The notes beneath the pieces were generated by a model. That model made no database searches. It was given only the letters and a program-made list of their open reading frames with translations, and had not been told where the DNA came from. This document shows, piece by piece, positions 44,301 to 55,860 of a stretch of 64,000 nt of DNA (the stretch's first letter is position 1; every line of letters begins with the position of its first letter). A program made the translations under genes and the position numbers. Source of the DNA: Powellomyces hirtus (taxonomy: Eukaryota > Chytridiomycota > Chytridiomycetes > Spizellomycetales > Powellomycetaceae); contig JAHLKG010000019.1 of assembly GCA_025526995.1 (NCBI GenBank), positions 310,001-374,000 on the forward strand, given 5' to 3'.

Positions 44301-45919
44301 TCTCTCAACTGGTTCTTAAAGGCGTCTTTCGAAGAAGACTGTGCTGCCCGGTGAAAGTCGGCGGACGTTTCGCGAATAGCGAGCTGTTGGGCGACGACCT
44401 CTGCGTCTTTTGCTCTCGAAGACAGAAGTTTTTGATAGACGCGTGTACGCATTGCCTCAATGTTGCTGCCTTGAGCACCAAGCTCCGACGGCTCTCCCAT
44501 GTCGCAGCGAGTGAAGATGATTTCCAGCTTGTGCCACCCTACGGACCGTGCCAAGGAAGCCAGTTGCGTCATCAGGGTCGCATCGGTGGCGGAACGTGCG
44601 AGAGAGCTGGTGAGCCAGACCATCGGGGGACGGGGAAGCGAGTCAAGCGCCGCATGTAGAGGATCGACGAGGTGTTGGGTATCTTGGGAACCGGGAGAGT
44701 CGACAAGGACGACGCGTTCGGGTAACGTAACAGGTCCGGCAATCTCAACGAATTCGATTATAGGCCACAGATCGAAGAAGTGCATTGGTAAAAGTAATTT
44801 CTGCCCCTGTGTATCGAGGTGTCGAGCTAGCTCGCGCGCCACGCGAAACGCGGAATTCCCATCTTTTAGGGCCTTGGGATGCTGCGACGGCTTGAGTTCC
44901 CTCGTTTCGCGCAAATGGTCACAAACTTGCCGCCAAGCGCTCTCACACGTTTCAGTTGTGGCTGAAATGTCTATCAGTAGATGTCGCACGAGCAAATACT
45001 GCGCTACTTCAAGTTTTGACGTGTGCGATTGCGAGAGTTCTGATGACAGGAAACGAACTTGCTCCAGAGTAAGGTCTGTGATGCGTTGATCCACGCCGCC
45101 TTGAAAGTCGGCCAGATGGTTTGGCAGGCCATGGTCTTGTGGCGTAGTCTTGGAGGAGTTGTTCACCGCGTTTTGAAGAATGTCGATGGCAGCCTCTTTC
45201 GTCCAGGAGGAACAATCTGCGGCCGATCCGAAAATGCCCTTGACAGAGGTCTCCAATAGCTTCAAGACGTCTAAACAGGTGACATTCAGATTTGGATATG
45301 TCGCTTTCAGGACGTCGAGGGATTGTGGCTCGCTGAGAAACGCTGCAACAGCTTCTCGTTGCTGTGCGGAAGTGAGAGCGGCTTCAGCAGGCGGTTGCGA
45401 AGATTCTGCCCTTGCCGTGTCTGAAGACTCTGCTGCTTCGAGAACCTCGTTGGGATGGGCCTCAATTTCATCGCGCAGCCGTTTGACCGCTTCATTCTGA
45501 GAGTGTTCCCATTGATCAGGATTCTTCAAGACCATGCGCCAGGAAAACTTCTGATTTGGGGGCCCTCGCCGAACCCGCGTGCAGATATGTGACTCAGTCT
45601 GTCTGCTGGCCGAAGTTTTGAGAAGGTCTTTCTGCTCAATCACTTCGTTGATCAAGGTCGTCTTTCCGGCGCCCGGTCGCCCGCAGACCAGGACGAATAT
45701 CTCGGTGGTACTGCTTGATCGCTGATTGAGATAATTGTCGTACACGCCCGAAGTTCTCTCCTTAATTCGGGGCGGCATGTACTTCTCATACGCATCCTCA
45801 AGCCAATCCTCGTCGCTGTCTGTTGGCTGTTGTGACTCGGACAAAACTTCAGCGGCGGCAGGCGTTGTGCCGCTCGAGGCAACCGGAGCCGTCGCGATGC
45901 CCGGTTCCAATCCGACCAT
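41396..45919 (-). CDS. Large dynamin-like GTPase (SLIP-GC-type) with a 700-residue unknown tail
   Basis: Two exons: 43592-45919 and 41396-43516; 1,482 aa. They were joined because a CAG|GTAGAG donor and CCGCAG acceptor, both phase 0, link two long frames otherwise 34 bases apart. The first part is a GTPase: G1 GRPGAGKTT (80-88), G3 LVDSPGSQDTQ (~405), G4 TRCD (~472), in the style of nuclear GTPase SLIP-GC. Helical regions follow. Exon 2 encodes about 706 residues with no family I recognise, including an early KRKADVHP basic patch. SLIP-GC in vertebrates is ~796 aa, so this is nearly twice as long. Start is the ATG at 45919; divergent from the lipocalin. Confidence 0.75.
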
Positions 45920-46091
45920 GTCAAGTACAGTAGCTGGAAGAAAGGTCGCTCGACAGTGTGCGAAAGTGGCCGTAGACGCGTATGACAACGCGACGCGTAT
46001 GGGCTTCAACACCGTCCGGCATTTTGTTTTTTGTTCTCTTCACGCGCGCCTCTCCTCATGCACTATCCACCAAAGCTGACTGCCCACAAAC

Positions 46092-46706
46092 ATGTTTACC
46101 AACCTCGCCGTCCTCCTCCTCCTCCTCCCTCTCACGGCCTCCGCCATCCCCTTCTGTCCCGCCCCTCCCCCCTCGTTCAAGGTCGACCTTACAAAGTACC
46201 AAGGCACCTGGTACGAAATCGGCACCACGTTCATCGTGTACAACACTTTCGAAAAGGACTGCAAATGCATCACGGCCGAGTACACCCTCGATCCCGCCGT
46301 TCAAGGCTCCGTGATGGTCAACAACACCTGCACCGACACTGAAACCAGCGTTGCGCGATCCGTCATTGGCGCCGCGAAACAAATCGACCCGCTTGCCAAC
46401 CCCGGGTACCTGCAAGTCGCCTTTGCACAGCAAGACCAGAGTGGTCGTGCCGGCGACGGGATCCAGAACATCTTCTCCGCCCTCGTCTCGGGACCCAACT
46501 ACGCAATCCTCAACATCTGGGGCAACTATGAACACGTCTTTGTGGGATCCACCTGCAAGGCCCTCTTCTGGATCCTCTCCCGTAGGCCCGACATGGACGA
46601 CAAGACATACGCGGAAATCAAAAAGTGGGGCCAGGATAATGGATACAACTTTGGTGTCTGGGGGTTTAGAAAGACGCTCCAGAGCGCGGCTGAATGCGCG
46701 CGTTAA
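46092..46706 (+). CDS. Secreted lipocalin (apolipoprotein D/Blc type)
   Basis: Intronless, 204 aa. Signal peptide (NLAVLLLLLPLTASA) then a lipocalin barrel: YQGTWYEIG carries the GxW motif with the following Tyr-Glu, CITAEYTLDP, ANPGYLQVAF, NYAILNIWGNYEHVFVGS and LFWILSRRPDM for the C-terminal helix region. Lipocalins of this class bind lipids or hydrophobic molecules at the cell surface or outside it. Three or more cysteines could form disulfides. Transcribed divergently from the GTPase. Confidence 0.9.
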   Translation: MFTNLAVLLLLLPLTASAIPFCPAPPPSFKVDLTKYQGTWYEIGTTFIVYNTFEKDCKCITAEYTLDPAVQGSVMVNNTCTDTETSVARSVIGAAKQIDPLANPGYLQVAFAQQDQSGRAGDGIQNIFSALVSGPNYAILNIWGNYEHVFVGSTCKALFWILSRRPDMDDKTYAEIKKWGQDNGYNFGVWGFRKTLQSAAECAR

Positions 46707-47136
46707 GTAGCATCGGATTGCTTTTGTACAGTTCTTTCCTCTTTTGTTATCATTCACCACTCATTGGCAGATACTTGAGAGCAATCCTGTCTTTCATTCC
46801 CATCCCAATCACCAGCCTGGTTGCCCTACTACCAGCTCATATTGCATTGACAATCATCTCCCTTGATGAATAGCCAATTTCCCCACGTGGAAATCCATGT
46901 AAATAATCAAAGAATCGCAAGGACCAGATGGGTGATTGGCCATATAATCTCGTTGAGTGTGGGGGCTTCTCTCCTTCGTTTGTGAGTCACACAAGAAGAA
47001 ATATCACGCTACGACAATCTCGTCTACATTTCTACATGACTGTGCTCGACCAGACGACGAGCGGGTCGGAAGCGCACCGCCCCGTCGTTCCCTTTCTCGC
47101 CCCCCGACTCGCATTTGTATTCTATTCGAATCCCTT
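46707..47136. other. Convergent 3' flanks
   Basis: Between lipocalin and YCII genes. No coding content seen. Confidence 0.5.
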
Positions 47137-47559
47137 TTAGGACGGAATAATCGCCTGCCTAAACGGCAAAATCTCGTACTCGACCCACACTCCTTCCTTC
47201 ACATACGGGTCATTCTTGACATACTCTTCGACCGCCTCCCTGTTTTCCATCTCCACAATCATCACGCTCCCAATCATCTTGTTCTCTTCCCGGTGTTGCT
47301 CGTGCGCGTTGCTCGCGTGGCCCGTGATCGCCCCGCCGAGGACAAAGTGGCCGGCCGCTTTGAGTTTCTGCACGTTGGCGAGATGGTCAGGGCGCGTGCT
47401 CAGCCGCCGTTGCAGCGCGGACGGGTCCGTGCCATCGCGTGCAATCACGATAAATGTGGCGTGGGGCGTGCGGGTGGTGGAGAAGAGGCGGGAGGAGGGG
47501 AGAAGGAGGCGGGAGGTGAGGTTGCTGGTGGCTTTGGTGAGGAGTGCTTGCCGTAACAT
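47137..47559 (-). CDS. YCII-domain protein, probably mitochondrial
   Basis: Single exon, 140 aa. An arginine-rich, acid-free start (MLRQALLTKATSNLTSRLLL...RLFSTT) looks like a mitochondrial presequence. The rest is a YCII (YciI-like) alpha+beta domain: ATFIVIARDGTDPSALQRRL, HFVLGGAITG, SVMIVEMENREAVEEYVKND and a C-terminal VWVEYEILPF. YciI-like folds bind small ligands; most have no assigned reaction. Divergent from the TMEM135 gene (start 47772), with 212 bp between them. Confidence 0.85.
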   Translation of the reverse strand: MLRQALLTKATSNLTSRLLLPSSRLFSTTRTPHATFIVIARDGTDPSALQRRLSTRPDHLANVQKLKAAGHFVLGGAITGHASNAHEQHREENKMIGSVMIVEMENREAVEEYVKNDPYVKEGVWVEYEILPFRQAIIPS

Positions 47560-47771
47560 TCTGCAAAGATGGAATGTGGAGAATGTCAAATGTTGAACTG
47601 TTGGGGGAGGTGTGGATTCCTCGGTTGAGGCGCAGGCGCCAGGGAGAACGGAGATTTACAGAACGCGCGCGTGTCGCTTGTCTGACGCTTCTCTTTGCGG
47701 GCAAACCCTCTCCCCGCCGGCCCTCAAAACGGAGGCTTTCTCTACTTGGAATTGATCACATTCTCATCAAC

Positions 47772-50123
47772 ATGTCTCTCTCAGGAGACACGACCGTGGT
47801 GCTTCCCAAGGAGGAGAAGAAGAAGAGCGTCGTCGTTCAAGTGAAGAAGTCAGTCCCCTCACCGCCCATTCCCGCGACGCAAATACCGGGACATGTGTTG
47901 CGGGTCGGCATACGCGCTGGGCTACTTGGATTTGGTGCGCAAATGGGACGGTGTTTGTAGGGGTGTGGAGAGTGATGTGTAGCTGATGATTATTTTTTTT
48001 ATAGCGCTCCGAGCTGGGGTTGCCTTCTTGATTCGTCTTGTGGGAGTCGCCAGAGGGTAAACAAAAGCCAAAAGCCAAAAAAAAAAAAAAAAAACACTTG
48101 AAAGCGATGTATCACTCCTTCTCACCGCCTTTCTTTACACCCTTAGAAAAACCTCGCTCCGCGACGCCCTCATCCGCACGCTCACCGCGAAAGCCATGCG
48201 TCAATTCGCCTACTTTCTTGGCTCCTTTGCCGCCATCTGGAAGGGCGTCAACAGCGTGTTGCGACTCGTCCGCAACGGGACGGACGATAAACTCAATGGG
48301 TTCATTGCGGGCGCCTGTGCGGGACTGGCGCTTGGGTTTGAGGATAAAGAGCGGAGGATCAGTATTGCTCAGCAGATGCTGGTTCGCGGATTAAGGGTAG
48401 GAGAGGGGGAAGAGACGAGGAAAGAGAGGAAGGGGCAGGAATGTTGACGATTGCGCTTTCCTTTTGGTAGGGTGTGTTTCATGGGATGAAGACGAGAAAT
48501 ATCTTCCATCTCCCGCATGGAGAAAGCTTGGTCTTTGCGCTTGCGTCGGGTAAGATTCCCGCGACCTGCTGCACGTTGACTATCAAACACGTCGTTGACA
48601 TTCCTCTACGTGCTTATCCTCGCAGCGCAAATTATGTACGCCTATGGTAAATAGTGTAACGTCCCCTTCAGCTCCCCCCACTCCCGACATGTCTCACACA
48701 GCCAACCCCTCCATCATGTCGCAACAATCTCAGCTCTGCACCCTACAACGATCCCCAAAGCGTTCTACACGTTCATCCGCAAAACCGGGCCGCTGTCCGA
48801 ACCCGTGCTCAACTTTGTCCGGGCCAATGTCCGCAACCTCCCCTTTGATCCGGAAGCGGGCGTCGCAGTCGTCCAAAAGCTGGGCGGAACGAGCCATGCG
48901 GTTGCGACGGTAGCGAATCTCGGCCATGCACCCGCCATCATTCCTTGCGAGATCCTGCATCCGTGGACGGACTCGTGTAGTACGAATGGAGCTATGATTT
49001 TCATGAAGGTGTCGTGCAGGCCAAATAGCTCAAGAGACGCGAGATGCTGTTGCTGACTGCGCCCCATTGGCGCACATGTAGGTGTTTAAGAAGATCATCC
49101 CCGTCTACGCCAGTTTGATGGTGGTTCCCATGGTTCTGCTCAAGATGAAAGACGTGATACGGCGGTGAGTCGTGCCCAAACCCCGCACATCTCTTCCTTC
49201 CTCGCTCCACGTGCAGCGGTACTGAATGTCACGTTTCTGATTCTTATGCACACCCCTAGACCTGTCCCCTTGCTTCGCCACGCGCTATTCAACGCTACTC
49301 GCAGTTCCGTCTTTCTCAGCGTGTTTGTTGCGGGGTACCAGGTACTGCGCCTGCTTCCCGCCTTCTCACCATTCACCAAAACCCCACGTACTGACACGCC
49401 TTTCTATTTCCACCCCCACGCACCCCGCGCAGCAACTGGCCTGCCGCTACCGCGACCTCATCAGCCACACCATCTTGAGCCGCGACTCGAAACTCGCCTA
49501 CTGGTTCTTTGGCTTTTTCGCCTCGGCCTCCATCTTTATCGAACAACGCAAACGCAGGACGGAGCTGGCCATGTACGTGCTCCCCCGCGGGATCGACTCG
49601 TTTTATAAAATCTTGCGAAATCGCGATTTGGCCCCGCGGATCAAGTATTTTGAGATTTTCATGGTATGTGTCGTGGGTGGGCAAGAGGACCTTAAGGGTT
49701 CCCGCTTGCACGGTTTTGTTTTCACGTCGCTCGTTATCCACGGTTTTGACTGGCTCTCCCCCCCCCCCCCCCGCCTCGCCGCGTTTCTGTAGTTCTCGAT
49801 GGGTATGGGTATCATTATCGTAAGTTGCCGGGCCTTCGAAACTTGTATTCGGCAGTTCGCGTTGCCACAAATTGTTACCCTCAACTAACTCACCCCCACT
49901 TTTCGATTTTCTTTACCCGCTTGCCGCCGCCTCACCTCACCACCACCACCTCATCATCATCCATCACCAGTCCTTTTTCCAAACCGAACCCGAAGCCATC
50001 AGCGGACTCTTGTACAAGGCCCTCCGTCGCTTCAATATCGCGATCGAAGACAAACGCGAGGGTGATACGGACCCGGGAGATCAGAGTGGCGTAGCGAAAA
50101 AACAACAGCAACAACAACACTAG
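47772..50123 (+). CDS. TMEM135: TMEM135-family peroxisomal/mitochondrial membrane protein
   Basis: Eleven exons: 47772-47934, 48005-48056, 48147-48396, 48471-48549, 48626-48646, 48734-49008, 49082-49164, 49260-49341, 49433-49663, 49793-49819, 49971-50123; 471 aa (human 458). NGFIAGACAGLALGFEDKERR, LVFALASAQIMYAYALHP, IPCEILHPWTDSC and YVLPRGIDSFYKIL follow the TMEM135 pattern of paired helices and the HP-x4-SC motif. Animal TMEM135 sits in peroxisomes, mitochondria and lipid droplets and affects lipid and mitochondrial dynamics. Exons 5 and 10 are only 21 and 27 nt. Ends with a QQQQQH tail. All eleven junctions keep phase. Confidence 0.92.
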
Positions 50124-50893
50124 CAACCCCCCGTGTGTAGAGCAGCTGTAGAGCAGAACCGGGGTTGTGGAAAAGACGTTCCCCCCGCGGATGAACTTGA
50201 GGTCGCGTTACAAATTCCTCTCTTCCTCCCCCACACTACGGTCTCCCCCCACAACGCGCCTCCTGTCCTCTGGTCATGTGTCGTACCATCCATCCTCCCG
50301 CCATCTTACGACCGTCTAGCCCGATGCGTAGAAATATATATATTATCTAGAACGATGCAACACCATACTGATCGTATCTCTGCATGGAAACGAGCAGGAA
50401 AGAAAAAACCTAGATCTTGTAAAGTGAGGTCGGGGCCGGCGGCAACTTGACTATGCGTATATCAAACCTCCCCCTCCATGTCCTCGAGAACACCATCCCC
50501 GGCTCCAACCCCGGCACAAAGCAAGCCCCCCGCCACCGCGCTGCAAATGCCCCCCGCGTAACCCAGCGAGCGACACGAACACGCTGCAAGGGGGGGAGCG
50601 CGCCGGAAAAATGCCGCTATTCCAGTTCCCTCACCCGGCCACCCCAAATAGGCACAAACACATGTAAAATGTGCTGCGCCCGATTCCCGGGTTTGAAAAA
50701 AAATTGCGAAAATGCCAAGTACGATGTAGCGTAATGGGAATGTGTGGGTATACAACGTGTGTGAATGTAGATATAGAGATCGAGCCTGAATGTATGTATG
50801 TATGAATGTATGTATGTATGTATGTATGTGTGCGATGCCGGGTGTGTGTGTGTGTGTGTATGTGTGGGCCATTTTGTTTTTTTGGCCGACGGG
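50124..50893. other. Convergent 3' flanks with a TGTA microsatellite
   Basis: Between TMEM135 and CNOT11. A TGTA/TATG tetranucleotide array covers about 50790-50828, then TG repeats. A long minus frame here is low-complexity. Confidence 0.6.
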
Positions 50894-52629
50894 TCAAGTG
50901 GTGGTATTGTTGTTATGGAGCGCTTCCTTTTTCAGCAAGCGGAACAGCCCGGCCGCCTCGCGGATGCGCGAGAACTGGATACAGAAGGCCTGGATCTCGA
51001 CAAAAAAGTCGGCGATCGAAATGGTTTGGTTGCGGATGAGGGATTGGAGAAAGACGCAGACCTGACAGGAAAAAAAAAAAAAAAAGAAGAAAAAAAACCA
51101 AAAAAAAAAACAATCAAATTTGGGCTGGGAATTCACTATACATCAAACCGCCACCCGCAAAGCAATGCAACCCCGTGTTTTCATCATATACCAGCCCAAC
51201 TTGAACGTACCAATCGAACCTGTCGGTTTTGGATGTATCGATCCCTGGATCGGTCGCAGGTTTGTATGCAATGGACGACAAACAGTCGAAGGAAATCGTC
51301 GGGGAGGCGGGTCGTAGTGGGCGGCGTTATGGGTGGTGCTGGTGCTGGTGCTGCTTCTGTTGTTGCGGTGGGTGGTGTTGTCGCGGTCGCAAGCCTGTTG
51401 ACGACTTCGAGCGAATGAAGGGACATGTTGATGTTGACGAGGACATCGAGGTACGGTTTTGCAACGCTGTTGTTGTTATTGGTTGGGGTGGTGGTGGTGT
51501 CGTCCGAGAGGAGTCGTAGGATGATATCGGTTGCGAGTGTTGGGTTGTTTTCGACGAGTTGCGGGAGGAGGGGCGGTGTCAGGCCGAGGGTTTGGGTAAG
51601 CAGGGTGGTTGGGGAGCGGGACGACGCGAGTGCGGTGAGGAGGGACTGTTGGTCGGTGAGGGTTAGAGGGGCGGAGAGGGCTGCCGTGAAGATCTGGTGG
51701 AGGTGGGTGGTGTCTAGGTCGTCTGTGGGCGGGGATGGTGGTGATGGTGGTGAAAGTGCTGTTGTGTTGGGTTGGGCGGTGGTAGTCGTTGAATTATGGT
51801 CAACCTCAGTCATCCCATGGTCCCATTCATAGCGATGGATGCTCAATGGCGGGTTCAGCCACATCAGTTCATTCATTTTCGTTGGCAAGGGGTCCGGGGC
51901 CGGTACATGCAGTGGGGCTTCCACACCCAACAGATCAAACAGCTGGTTGGTCTCTCCGCTTTCTTCCAGGGCGATTCGGAAAATTTCCTTTGCGGCAGCT
52001 AGTGCCTCGTCAATGGTCGGATCTGGCCGGTCGGCGGTGGAGCAGCTGTTGCGTGTTGAGGGATAGGCGCTGATGGCCGGTACGGTTGTCGCAAGCTCTT
52101 CAGCGTACGGGATCAGGCGTTGGAGAAGGGACAGAGTGTGTGGGGATGTGAGGGTTTGCCTCACGTCGTTTTGCTCAGTACCGGGGCTTTCGATTCGTCG
52201 AACGATATCGTCCGCGGACTGTTCCCCAATTCCATTTCCACCACTGCTCCTCCCTGCCAACAGCTCCACAACAACATACCGCTCTGCAACCGTCACCCGC
52301 GTCTCCTTCTCATTCATATTCCTCGTCGCAGCCGTGATCAACGTATTCAAGAACGGGTGGGTCTCAATCAACGCCTCTGTCGCCGCCGCGGGGCCCGTGC
52401 AGTACAGTGCGTGCAGGGAATACAGGGCATTGACGCGCAGTGCGGGTGTGGGGAGAAGGAGGGGTTCGGAGAGGAGGATGCTGAGAGTGCAGGCAATGTC
52501 GAGTCTGCGGACGGTGGAGGAGCCGCAATGCGTTGCTGTGAGGAGCTGTTCGTGTGCGGTGGAGAGGGGACAGAATTGTGTTTGAGAGAGTGTGGAGTAG
52601 AGGATGGAGAGGTCGTCCGCGGTGATCAT
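50894..52629 (-). CDS. CNOT11: CCR4-NOT complex subunit 11
   Basis: Two exons: 51211-52629 and 50894-51061; 528 aa. The C-terminal half matches CNOT11 residue for residue in long stretches: [74 protein letters not shown] then [12 protein letters not shown] and [20 protein letters not shown] across the intron. CNOT11 with CNOT10 forms an arm of the CCR4-NOT deadenylase, in mRNA decay and translational repression. The subunit is absent from baker's yeast. The intron ends in a very T-rich tract before TCCTGTCAG. Confidence 0.95.
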
Positions 52630-52814
52630 CTTACTGCCCCCCTAAAACCAAATTCGTGCGTTCGAGAAAACCGTTGGGTCAAAAGTGGTGCGCGTCAACG
52701 ACCTCACAACACCGTACTAGGTAGCCGCTTTGGAGCATTTGACATTACCTAAAACGGCGCAATCCACCTTCGCATTTGTTTCCCCCCGGTACAACCAGCG
52801 TACACAGCGACACT

Positions 52815-53790
52815 ATGGCGTTCACAAGACCACTCACGATATGGGCCGTCCTCATGGTCCTTCTCGGTCTTCTGAGTGGGGTGGCGCAAGCGCTCAAGTT
52901 TGATCTCGTCGCTGCGATGCCGGGCACCCGCCGATGCGTGGCCCAGTACATTACTGACAAGCAGATGGTGGTGGGCACGGTCTTGGCTGCGGATGGGGAG
53001 AACCAGAAAGTAGACATTGAGGTACGCCCCTCATATTATTTGAACTGCAGGGTCCTGCGGATACAATCATGTGGTGTTGACCTTCTGTATCTTGCTCCTG
53101 TTCCAAGGTGTTTGACCAGAGTGTCCACAGCAACAAATACTGGTACCTTCCAATTTCCCTCATCTTTTCCCATCCCACATGCCCTCCTTACCGTCCCTAT
53201 TTCCCGCAGGCACAAGCTCAACATCCAGGGCGAACAAAAATTCGCCTTCACCGCGCACGATGATGCCGAAGTTCATTTCTGTTTCACCAACACGCTTGAC
53301 GCCGGGTCGGCTGTGCGCGGGGCCGAGAAGAAACGCACCATCACGCTGCACATTGATACGGGCGCGGAGGCGGCTGATTTGACCGAGGAAATCAAGAATA
53401 AGAAATTGAAACCCGTCGAGATTGAGCTGAGAAGGTTGGAGGCGATTTTGAATGAAGTGAGCACCGAGATGGATGAATTGAGAGTGAGGGAGATGGCGAT
53501 GAGGGATGTGAATGGTGAGTTTGGGCCTCGGTTGATGGGTGCGTTTTGTCTAGTCCGTGCGTGTGTGTGTTGATGGTTGCGTGTCTTTGATGCAGAATCC
53601 ACCAACTCGCGCGTCAAATGGTTCAACACTTTCACTCTGATAATCCTCATCGGCTCGGGACTATACCAGATCGCATACCTGCGCCGGTATTTCCAAGCCA
53701 AGGTACGCAGCCAATTTGGAACTCAACACCATCATGCCTTTCCCGACTATTAACCGTCATTACCTCTCGCTTACACAGAAACTCATCTGA
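52815..53790 (+). CDS. ERV25: p24-family cargo receptor (Erv25/TMED10)
   Basis: Five exons: 52815-53021, 53108-53142, 53210-53514, 53596-53702, 53779-53790; 221 aa. Signal peptide (TIWAVLMVLLGLLSGVAQA), a GOLD domain with disulfide cysteines (RRCVAQY and VHFCFTN), coiled-coil (ELRRLEAILNEVSTEMDEL), one TM helix (FTLIILIGSGLYQIAYL) and a cytosolic tail RRYFQAKKLI with KKxx COPI and aromatic COPII signals. It cycles between ER and Golgi in COPI/COPII vesicles to load cargo. The last exon is only 12 nt and encodes the COPI signal KLI-stop. Confidence 0.93.
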
Positions 53791-54076
53791 GAGCGGAGCA
53801 GAGCATCCCTATTCTTCCTCCCTTTTCTTGATATTACCCCATGTTGATTTGCATGCCCCCACCCACCCCTGGTTCAATATAGACAGGCACATAGCTAAAT
53901 TTAAGACTCTGCTCCTCATGACAAGCCGATTCAGCCACGATACGCGTATCACTTTTTCTATAGCTATCTGTGGAGGTTGGATTATTGATACGCATTTTCC
54001 CGAAGATATTGTGAGTATGAGACACCAGGCTCATGACCATCATATGCTGGGGTGACCGGGGGATAGGCACGACGAC

Positions 54077-55860
54077 CTATGCGAACAACCTCAACAGGGC
54101 ATCAAACTCATGCTGATCCACCTGCGCAGCCGCCAATAAGGCATTCCATCGGAGAGGATCCGTACTCAACTCATCCACAAATGGCGGGTCGTACGCCGCC
54201 GCGATCCGGTTGACGAAGGCGAGGGTGATGGCGCGATGGACACGGGGGTCGGCGGGCATGACATGGCCAGAGTGTTCCAACGCCAGGGTATCTACCAATC
54301 TCGCTAGGTCGTCATGGAGTAGATGGGAGAGCTGGAGGCGGTAGTCGCGGCGGAGGGACGCGTAGGTGGCGAATATGCGGGAAAGGAAAATGTGTTTGCG
54401 GGTATGGGTTGCTTCATCTTCGTCCTGGTGCTCAGACAGATGTGGGGGTGGTCGTGGTGGAGGTGGGAGCGGGGCGGTAGGATCGCGGAGGTAGGTCTTT
54501 GTGCGTTGGGTGATGAGTCGACCGAGGGTGGTGAAGGTTTGGCCAAAGAGAGAGAGGGTGAGTTGCGGGGTTTTGCGCTTTGCGGCCCGGATTGGCTGGT
54601 TCGGGTTGGGAGAGTCGGAGCGTTCGTGTTTGCGGGTTGCTGATATAGACGGTACTATTGATGTGGATGGCGATGTTGATGGTGGAGGCGGAGAGGGTGG
54701 GAATGGCGGTAGTGGGTTGGATTCCAGAACGTGGTCTTTCATTAGCAGGGTGGGAGAATCGGAGTTGGGTGGAGGACGGGCCCTGGGTGTAGTTTTGGTC
54801 GGCTGATCGTTGACAAGGATCGCCGGAATGTTCATGGCTGTCTGCTCAAGTCCATTTGGCGGTCCGTCATCATTCAGTGTCAGGGTGTTGACCTCGTTCG
54901 TGAGGGCCGTTACACTGCTCTCAGCCGGGTCTACATGCATGTATGCCAGTGCCTCGGTGACCCCCTCCATATCCTGCGTCATCCGGGTATCCTCCAGATG
55001 CCCGTTCTCTTTTCTCTGCTTGTTTGCTGTTTTTGCCTTTCTTCTTCTCTGTTGATTGAGTTTGCGGACCTGTGCCGTGTATCCCTCAATGTGCATCGCG
55101 GTTTCTTCGCGATCGTACTCATCAGGTTGGACGGGCGCGGTGGGGGTTTCGGAGATGGTATTTTCGTGAACGACAATTGCATTCTGTTGGACTGCTGGCA
55201 GTGTCTTCAACAGTGATTGAACGTACAACGACACCAAGTGTTCACGCGTTATAGGGAGCGAGGACGTGCCAAGCAGTTCCTTAGCCGTGCTATCAGAAAA
55301 CGTGGCCGGTATGACTTCGACCAGCGGAGTGGCTTTCGCGGGAGGTGGTCTGAGGTACGGCGGCTCGTCCGACAGTTGCGCGCGGTAGTAATCGCTCGCC
55401 GCGAGACAGGGAGCCGAGCAGAAGTTTTTGAGCTCCGAGTTGTCGTACACTTTCAGCTCTTTCCGAGAGACCCGGTACCGGCCTTTGGTTTGAGTGATGG
55501 CGTTGTCGCATAGTGGGTATCCGCACAGTTTGTCGGCAACTCGCTCGGTGACGACGTCGTCGTAATCGGTGGTAGTCAGGTAGCGGGCCTGGCAGGATAA
55601 ATACGTAAGAACCAGAGGGTTACAAGACTGCTTCGAAATTTCAACCTCATTCTCTTTGCTTCGCTTACCGCTTCGGCAAGCAGGGACTCTGCCACAGCAC
55701 CCTCAAACAACCGCTGTTGCCACTCAAAGGTTTTCTTCTCCCATGCCGCTTTTGTAGCGACTGACGCAGCGTAGGCTTGTTGCCGCGGTGTCGGCTGCTT
55801 TGTGGCCGATGGTGGAACCGCTCGTGGCTTCTTCCGTCCTCGGCTGCTTGTAGTAGCCAT
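54077..55860 (-). CDS. RTR1: RNA polymerase II CTD phosphatase Rtr1/RPAP2
   Basis: Two exons: 55669-55860 and 54077-55588; 567 aa. The RPAP2/Rtr1 zinc motif is present: CGYPLC (86-91) and, after the strand GRYRVS...LKVYD, FCSAPC (120-125), giving the CX4C / CX3C set. Rtr1 removes Ser5 phosphate from the Pol II C-terminal repeat and helps import of Pol II. The N-terminus is basic (SSRGRKKPRA). The rest is longer than yeast Rtr1 (~226 aa), closer to RPAP2, with charged and Pro-rich middle parts and a folded-looking end (DPLRWNALLAAAQVDQHEF). Confidence 0.9.

Noticed and set aside
41396..45919. Two separate genes at the GTPase locus
   Set aside because: A phase-0 intron with good donor and acceptor joins them, and the downstream frame lacks its own promoter space.
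50462..50872. Minus ORF rich in His and Thr
   Set aside because: Produced by the TGTA/TG microsatellite.
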